A stretch of DNA of 64,000 nucleotides from Mantamonas sphyraenae (Eukaryota; CRuMs; Mantamonadidae), in NCBI GenBank assembly GCA_026936335.1, contig JAPMXV010000018.1, positions 217,266 to 281,265 of the forward strand, read 5' to 3'. The translations under genes were made by a program, and so were the position numbers. The notes under the pieces are model-generated. The model was not told the origin of the DNA. It made no database searches and worked only from the letters and a program-made list of their open reading frames with translations. Below, one piece after another: positions 59,933-64,000 of the stretch (positions are counted from its first letter, which is position 1; every line of letters begins with the position of its first letter).

Positions 59933-59944
59933 TTTTTTGTTCTT

Positions 59945-62900
59945 TCAGTGGGTGCGCTGGCGTTTGGAGGAGGAGGAGGAGGAGGAGGAGGAAGGTTCTT
60001 TGCGCTTGGGCAGGGTGAAAGGGGGGATGGGGTAGGCGTTGACGAGTGCGATGGTGGTGGGGCGGGTGGTGATGTGGGGTGTAATGCGGTCGATGAGGGT
60101 GTGGAGGAGGGTGTGCAGTGTGGCGTCGCTGGGTTTGGGGGTGTCAAGCCAGGCGATCTTGAGGGAGAGGGAGGTGACGCCGCGGGTGAGGGTGTAGCTG
60201 ATGGCACCATTCACATGCTTGTAGGTGAGGTGTGGCCTAAGGAGGCGGACAAAGAAGGCCAGGTCGACAGGCGGCACGCCAGCGTTGCCCAGCGCCAGGA
60301 TGATGTGTCGCACCAGGGACATCTTGCTGCCGTTGTTGATCAGCTCACGAAGTGCAGGGTGCTCGTGTGCGTGCTGATGGCGAGGGTGCTTGGCTGCGCG
60401 TGCCTTCATGTGTGCCAGCAGCGTCTGGAACTCCCGCGCCGTGCAGCTGCCACGCTCGTCGTTGTACGGAGTGATGCTCCAGCCGCTGTGCACAGACTGA
60501 GGTTGCCACTTGTCCACGTTGGTGGTGGTGAGGTGGTGGTCGTAGTCGCAATGTGTCCAGTGTGGGTCTCTGTCGTTGTCAGCAGGGTGTCGTGCTTCCT
60601 GCAGCCACAGGTGGGTCTGCTCGTGCTGCTTCCAGGTGGTGGAATGGGGTCTGTCGTCGAGGGTGTCCATCTCTGTCATGAGCAGGTGGAGGAGGGCGTA
60701 GTTGGGGTCGCTGTGGTCGTGTGGCTCCTCCAGCCAGCACACCTTCAACCCAGCCTTTGTCACACCCATGGCCAGACCAGCGCTGAGGATGGCATGTCTG
60801 CACGCCTGTTGATCCACATCACGGCCGAGAAGGGTGAGGCAGAGGGCCATGTCGCCCTGGGAGAGGGGAATGTTGCCCAGAGCAAGCTGAATCTGTCGGA
60901 CCAGCGTGGTCATGGTGCCATGGCAGACCACAACACGCGCCTGCAGGGCCATGAGGTCTGGGATGTCGTCGAAGGGATGCTCGTTTGCCAGAGTGTGAAT
61001 GTGGTTCAGCAGTGCCGTGTGCTCCTTCTTGTTGCTGTGGCTGCGCTCGCTCTTGCGCCAGAACGTCCAACCACTGCGCACAACGCCATCTGGCAGTCCA
61101 TCCTCCATGGCCATCTTCTCCTCCTTTGTGGGCTCGGGAAGAACAAGCTCGGTGATGGCAAGGGCGTTGACGGCGTCGACTGTGGTGGGACGGGTGGTGA
61201 TGTGGGTTGTGATGCGGTCGATGAGGGTGTGGAGGAGGGTGTGCAGTGTGGCGTCCCTGGGTTTGGGGTTGTCGAGCCAGGCGATCTTGAGGGAGAGGGA
61301 GGTAACACCGCGGTTGAGGGTGATGCTGATGGCACCTTGAAACTGCTTGTAGGTGATGTGTGGCCGGAGGAGGCGGACAAAGAAAAACAGGTCGACAGGC
61401 GGAAGGCCAACGTTGCCCAGCGCCAGGATGATGTGTCGCAGCAGGGACTGCAGGCTGCCGTTGTTGACCAGCTCACGCAGTGCTTGGTGTTCGTGTGCAT
61501 GCTGATGGCGTGGGTGCTTGGCTGCGCGTGTCTTCATGTGTGCCAGCAGCGTCTGGAACTCCCGCGCCGTGCAGCTGCCACGCTCGTCACTGGGAGTTCC
61601 TGCGCTCCAACCACTGCGCACAGACTGAGGTTGCCACTTGTCAACCTTGGTGGTGGTGAGGTGGTGGTCGTAGTCGCAATGTGTCCAGTGTGGGTCGCTG
61701 TCGTTGTCAACAGGGCGTCGTGCTTCCTGCAGCAACACTCGGGTCTGCTCGTACTCCTTCCAGGCGGTGGGATGGGGTCTGTCGCCAAGGGTATCCATCT
61801 CTGTCATGAGCAGGTGGAGGAGGGCGTAGTTGGGGTCGCCGTGGTCGTGTGGCTCCTCCAGCCAGCACACCTTCAACCCAGCCTTTGTCACACCCATGGC
61901 CAGACCAGCGTGTCGGATGGCATCACTGCACGCCTGTTGATCAATATCACGGCCGAGAAGGGTGAGGCAGAGTGCCATGTCGCCCTGGGAGAGGGGAATG
62001 TTGCCCAGAGCCAGCAGGATCTGTCGGATCAGCGTCAACAGGGTGCCATGGCAGACCACAACACGCGCCTGCAGGGTCACCAGGTCGGGGATGTTGTCAA
62101 TTCGATGCTCGTTGGCCAGATTATGCATGTGCTTCAGCAGTGCCATGTGCTCCTTCTTGTTGCTGTGGCTGCGCTCGTCGCAGGGTCCCTTTGTCCACCT
62201 TTTGCGCTCTACGCCATCTGCCATCTTCTTCGTCTTGTGTTCGCCTGCTTTCATCCATGTGCCGGTGTCTCCGTTCTTGGCCCTCCTTGCCCGTGTGCTC
62301 GACGTTCCCGTCTCTGTGCCACTGCCAGCCGTGACCCTGCGCTTGCGCTGTCCGCTGCCATTCATCTTCTGTGTACCAATATGATGGCTGGCGTGGTTTC
62401 CTCGTCGAGTGCGGCCTCCTCTGGTGCGTCTCGGCTGCCAATCGTCCGTGTCCTCCTGTTCCATGTCGTCTGCGTCGTCGTCGCTGTCGTCTTGCGGCAT
62501 GTACTCCTCATCCATGGCGTCGCCGGTGTCTGCAAAGCTGAGTGCGCCCTGAGTTTCCATCTCGTCGTCCACGTGCTTCTGGGTTGCGTCGTTTGCCTCG
62601 CCGTCTACCTCGGACGCCTCCATCCATGAGCTGGTCATCCAATCTGAGTTGCTGGAGGTTGACCGTGGTTCACGGTGGCCAAAGTTCAGAAACATCAGGT
62701 CCTCCACGTCGCCGGTGTCATGTGTGTGTGCGTCCTGGTCTGCGTCGTCGTCGTCGCTGTCTCCAGTCTGCCGTGTGGCCTGGTGGGAGGACGACGACGT
62801 GGTGGTGGTGGATGTGGTTCGTGTGATTCCAACAGAGGCAGGGCTGATGCGCTTTGGGATGCGGTTGTGGTTTGCGGTGGGTTGAGCAGGCGGACGGTGC

Positions 62901-63115
62901 GACGGAGTCTGAGCGAAGTGCATCTGGGCGGTTTGTCGCGGCTGAGGAGGCGGCGGAGGAGGGTAGGCGTAGTATGAATGGCCCTGGTGAGCATATGCGT
63001 AGTGCTGCTGGGGGTGGGTGTTGACAGGGACCCAGATGATGGGTGGTTGTGGGTGCTGGTACGGGATTTGTACGCCAGAGACGGGCAGCATGTTCGGAAA
63101 CGGCTGGGCAGCCAT
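59945..63115 (-). CDS. Subtelomeric repeated-module protein, copy 2 (unrecognised family)
   Basis: 1056 residues from the ATG at 63115; an earlier in-frame ATG at 63370 would add 85 residues of dissimilar sequence. The start IPYQHPQPPIIWVPVN resembles VIYVPVPVNIPYG of copy 1. A basic and acidic linker (RRTRGGRTRRG; DDSDDDADDMEQED) precedes two nearly identical 376-residue units. Each has an A module (ERSHSNKKEH, ARVVVCHGT, LALGNIPLSQGDMALCLTLL, KAGLKVCWLEEPHDH) and a B module (ERGSCTAREFQTLLAHMK, LALGN.G.PPVDL.FFVRLL, TSLSLKIAWLD, LHTLLHTLIDRIT). The end is KRQRTH after a Ser run. No enzyme signature is seen. It is the last gene before the telomere, and only 12 bp separate its stop from the start of copy 1, both on the minus strand. 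Confidence 0.68.
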   Translation of the reverse strand: MAAQPFPNMLPVSGVQIPYQHPQPPIIWVPVNTHPQQHYAYAHQGHSYYAYPPPPPPQPRQTAQMHFAQTPSHRPPAQPTANHNRIPKRISPASVGITRTTSTTTTSSSSHQATRQTGDSDDDDADQDAHTHDTGDVEDLMFLNFGHREPRSTSSNSDWMTSSWMEASEVDGEANDATQKHVDDEMETQGALSFADTGDAMDEEYMPQDDSDDDADDMEQEDTDDWQPRRTRGGRTRRGNHASHHIGTQKMNGSGQRKRRVTAGSGTETGTSSTRARRAKNGDTGTWMKAGEHKTKKMADGVERKRWTKGPCDERSHSNKKEHMALLKHMHNLANEHRIDNIPDLVTLQARVVVCHGTLLTLIRQILLALGNIPLSQGDMALCLTLLGRDIDQQACSDAIRHAGLAMGVTKAGLKVCWLEEPHDHGDPNYALLHLLMTEMDTLGDRPHPTAWKEYEQTRVLLQEARRPVDNDSDPHWTHCDYDHHLTTTKVDKWQPQSVRSGWSAGTPSDERGSCTAREFQTLLAHMKTRAAKHPRHQHAHEHQALRELVNNGSLQSLLRHIILALGNVGLPPVDLFFFVRLLRPHITYKQFQGAISITLNRGVTSLSLKIAWLDNPKPRDATLHTLLHTLIDRITTHITTRPTTVDAVNALAITELVLPEPTKEEKMAMEDGLPDGVVRSGWTFWRKSERSHSNKKEHTALLNHIHTLANEHPFDDIPDLMALQARVVVCHGTMTTLVRQIQLALGNIPLSQGDMALCLTLLGRDVDQQACRHAILSAGLAMGVTKAGLKVCWLEEPHDHSDPNYALLHLLMTEMDTLDDRPHSTTWKQHEQTHLWLQEARHPADNDRDPHWTHCDYDHHLTTTNVDKWQPQSVHSGWSITPYNDERGSCTAREFQTLLAHMKARAAKHPRHQHAHEHPALRELINNGSKMSLVRHIILALGNAGVPPVDLAFFVRLLRPHLTYKHVNGAISYTLTRGVTSLSLKIAWLDTPKPSDATLHTLLHTLIDRITPHITTRPTTIALVNAYPIPPFTLPKRKEPSSSSSSSSSKRQRTH
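60030..62200 (-). repeat. In-frame tandem duplication, 1128-bp unit
   Basis: Within the last gene, long stretches recur at an offset of exactly 1128 bp (376 codons): for example CCCGCGCCGTGCAGCTGCCA at 60433 and 61561, and CGGCCGAGAAGGGTGAGGCA at 60822 and 61950. Divergence between the copies is low, so the duplication is recent or kept alike by gene conversion. The outer limits given are approximate. Confidence 0.85.
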
Positions 63116-63795
63116 GGGAGGGACCACGTACGCGTAGCTGTGGGGGAGACGGGGAGGGGCAAGGCGGGGTGGTACCGGTGAGCGGAAGGCGGAAGGGACG
63201 CCGTCAGGGCAGAAGCGGGGGTGAAGGGAGGCTGGAACGAGCAAAGAGGGAAAAACGGAGGAGATTGGCAGACGGGGAAACTGGCAACGGGGAAGGCAGT
63301 GACAGGGGAGAGGGGATCGGAGAAGAGCGGAGAAGGCAGCAGCGGTGGTGATAGGGAAGTGGAGATGCATGGGGAGGAGTGCAAGGAAGCGACGGAGGCA
63401 TGGAGGAGGCGTGGAAGCGGGAGAAGCGGGCAGTCAGAAAACGGAGTGGAAGGCAGAACGCACGCTGGGTAGGTGTTGGGTGTGTGTTGTTGCTTCGGAG
63501 TGCTTGAGTAGTCTTCGTCCATGGTGGTGGTGGTGGTATTGGAGTGTATGTGGATTGTGATGGACTGGTGGAGGGTGTTGTGGGTGCTGGTGATACTTTG
63601 GTTGAAGGCGGATGGGCAGTGCTGACTTTGCGGCGTTGCAGGAGGACGGCCACTCACCAGCGACATTTCCACTCCCACCCATTGCCCACTGCCCCATGTC
63701 ACCACCCAACTCAGCCACCCCGCCAGCACACAAGCACGACTCACGAGACATAGACCGGACTCACCTCCCAATGACAATCAAACATCAAGAAGGAC
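63116..63795. other. Subtelomeric spacer
   Basis: This is the 680-bp interval between the last gene and the telomeric array. It contains purine-rich plus-strand sequence and a short TGGTGG repeat near 63520. Open frames on the minus strand reach to 63777 but are Pro/Ser/His/Thr-rich and give no domain. It must hold the promoter of the last gene. No other repeat family is visible before the telomere. Confidence 0.5.
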
Positions 63796-63958
63796 AGGGT
63801 TAGGGTTAGGGTTAGGGTTAGGGTTAGGGTTAGGGTTAGGGTTAGGGTTAGGGTTAGGGTTAGGGTTAGGGTTAGGGTTAGGGTTAGGGTTAGGGTTAGG
63901 GTTAGGGTTAGGGTTAGGGTTAGGGTTAGGGTTAGGGTTAGGGTTAGGGTTAGGGTTA

Positions 63959-63989
<31 letters not shown>

Positions 63990-64000
63990 GGTTAGGGTTA
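63796..64000 (+). repeat. Telomere, (TTAGGG)n
   Basis: About 34 copies of TTAGGG run to the right edge of the window, with the G-rich strand 5'-to-3' outward, as at a right-hand chromosome end. All units are perfect except near 63956-63970, where one TTAGG and one TTTAGGG unit occur. The vertebrate-type repeat is also common in many protists and fungi. Confidence 0.97.

Noticed and set aside
59693-62629. A 978-codon plus-strand open frame
   Set aside because: It is antisense to the two repeated-module genes; it translates to Gly/Val/Glu-rich sequence with the repeats mirrored and no domain, as expected of an antisense frame in GC-rich DNA.
59945-63115. Alternating near-identical repeats considered as a CRISPR array
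   Set aside because: The repeat unit is 1128 bp, in frame and protein-coding; there are no short direct repeats with unique spacers in the window.
1-64000. tRNA, rRNA and snoRNA genes
   Set aside because: I found no cloverleaf with A and B boxes, no rRNA-like stretch, and no convincing box C/D or H/ACA pair by eye; short RNAs could still be missed.

Overview
The window is 64 kb of nuclear DNA from a eukaryotic microbe and ends at a telomere. About 200 bases of TTAGGG repeat close the right edge, with the G-rich strand running outward. Genes are densely packed, usually 30 to 250 bp apart on both strands. Introns are short GT-AG types (61 to 479 nt, 0 to 3 per gene) and proteins carry many Ser, Asn, Gln and acidic low-complexity tracts. 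The set includes cytosolic ribosomal protein eL28, CstF-77, otubain, RER1, DPM3, ceramide synthase, Pet127 and a mitochondrial carrier. A DNAI7/CASC1-like axonemal protein and a membrane guanylate cyclase point to a flagellated protist. I cannot assign the lineage from the sequence.

Layout. 0.7-2.3 kb: a PPPDE/DeSI-type isopeptidase fused to a PUL domain. 2.3-8.2 kb: a candidate transposon, a 1675-residue Fanzor/TnpB-like protein flanked by a near-perfect 26-bp inverted repeat. 8.2-25.9 kb: a small membrane protein, eL28, a WD40 protein, CstF-77, guanylate cyclase, TBC1D23-like, CPBP protease, F-box, a mitochondrial-looking membrane protein, a PH-LRR protein and otubain. 26-39.5 kb: Pet127, an LCM-type methyltransferase, a paladin-like phosphatase with inserted guanylate kinase domains, a multispanning receptor-like TKL kinase, DPM3, a mitochondrial carrier, RER1 and ceramide synthase. 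39.8-56.6 kb: a CIPK/SnRK3-like kinase, a UBXN11-like protein, a TPR protein, PPIL3, an inositol 5-phosphatase, two small membrane proteins, a LAP1/torsin-activator-like protein, an M11 metalloprotease and DNAI7. 56.7-63.1 kb: two tandem paralogs of an unrecognised internally repeated protein. 63.8-64.0 kb: telomere.

Several genes share pathways: DPM3, RER1 and ceramide synthase act in ER and early secretory membranes; otubain, DeSI-PUL, F-box and UBX proteins act in ubiquitin-type signalling; Pet127, the carrier and perhaps the TPR protein act in mitochondria. No operon-like grouping is evident, apart from the last two genes, which are only 12 bp apart. At least three conserved domains (PH, guanylate kinase, protein kinase) are interrupted by one-step frame changes at short repeats, and a fourth (TBC1D23-like) is ambiguous. 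These are either assembly indels or real recoding and are flagged.
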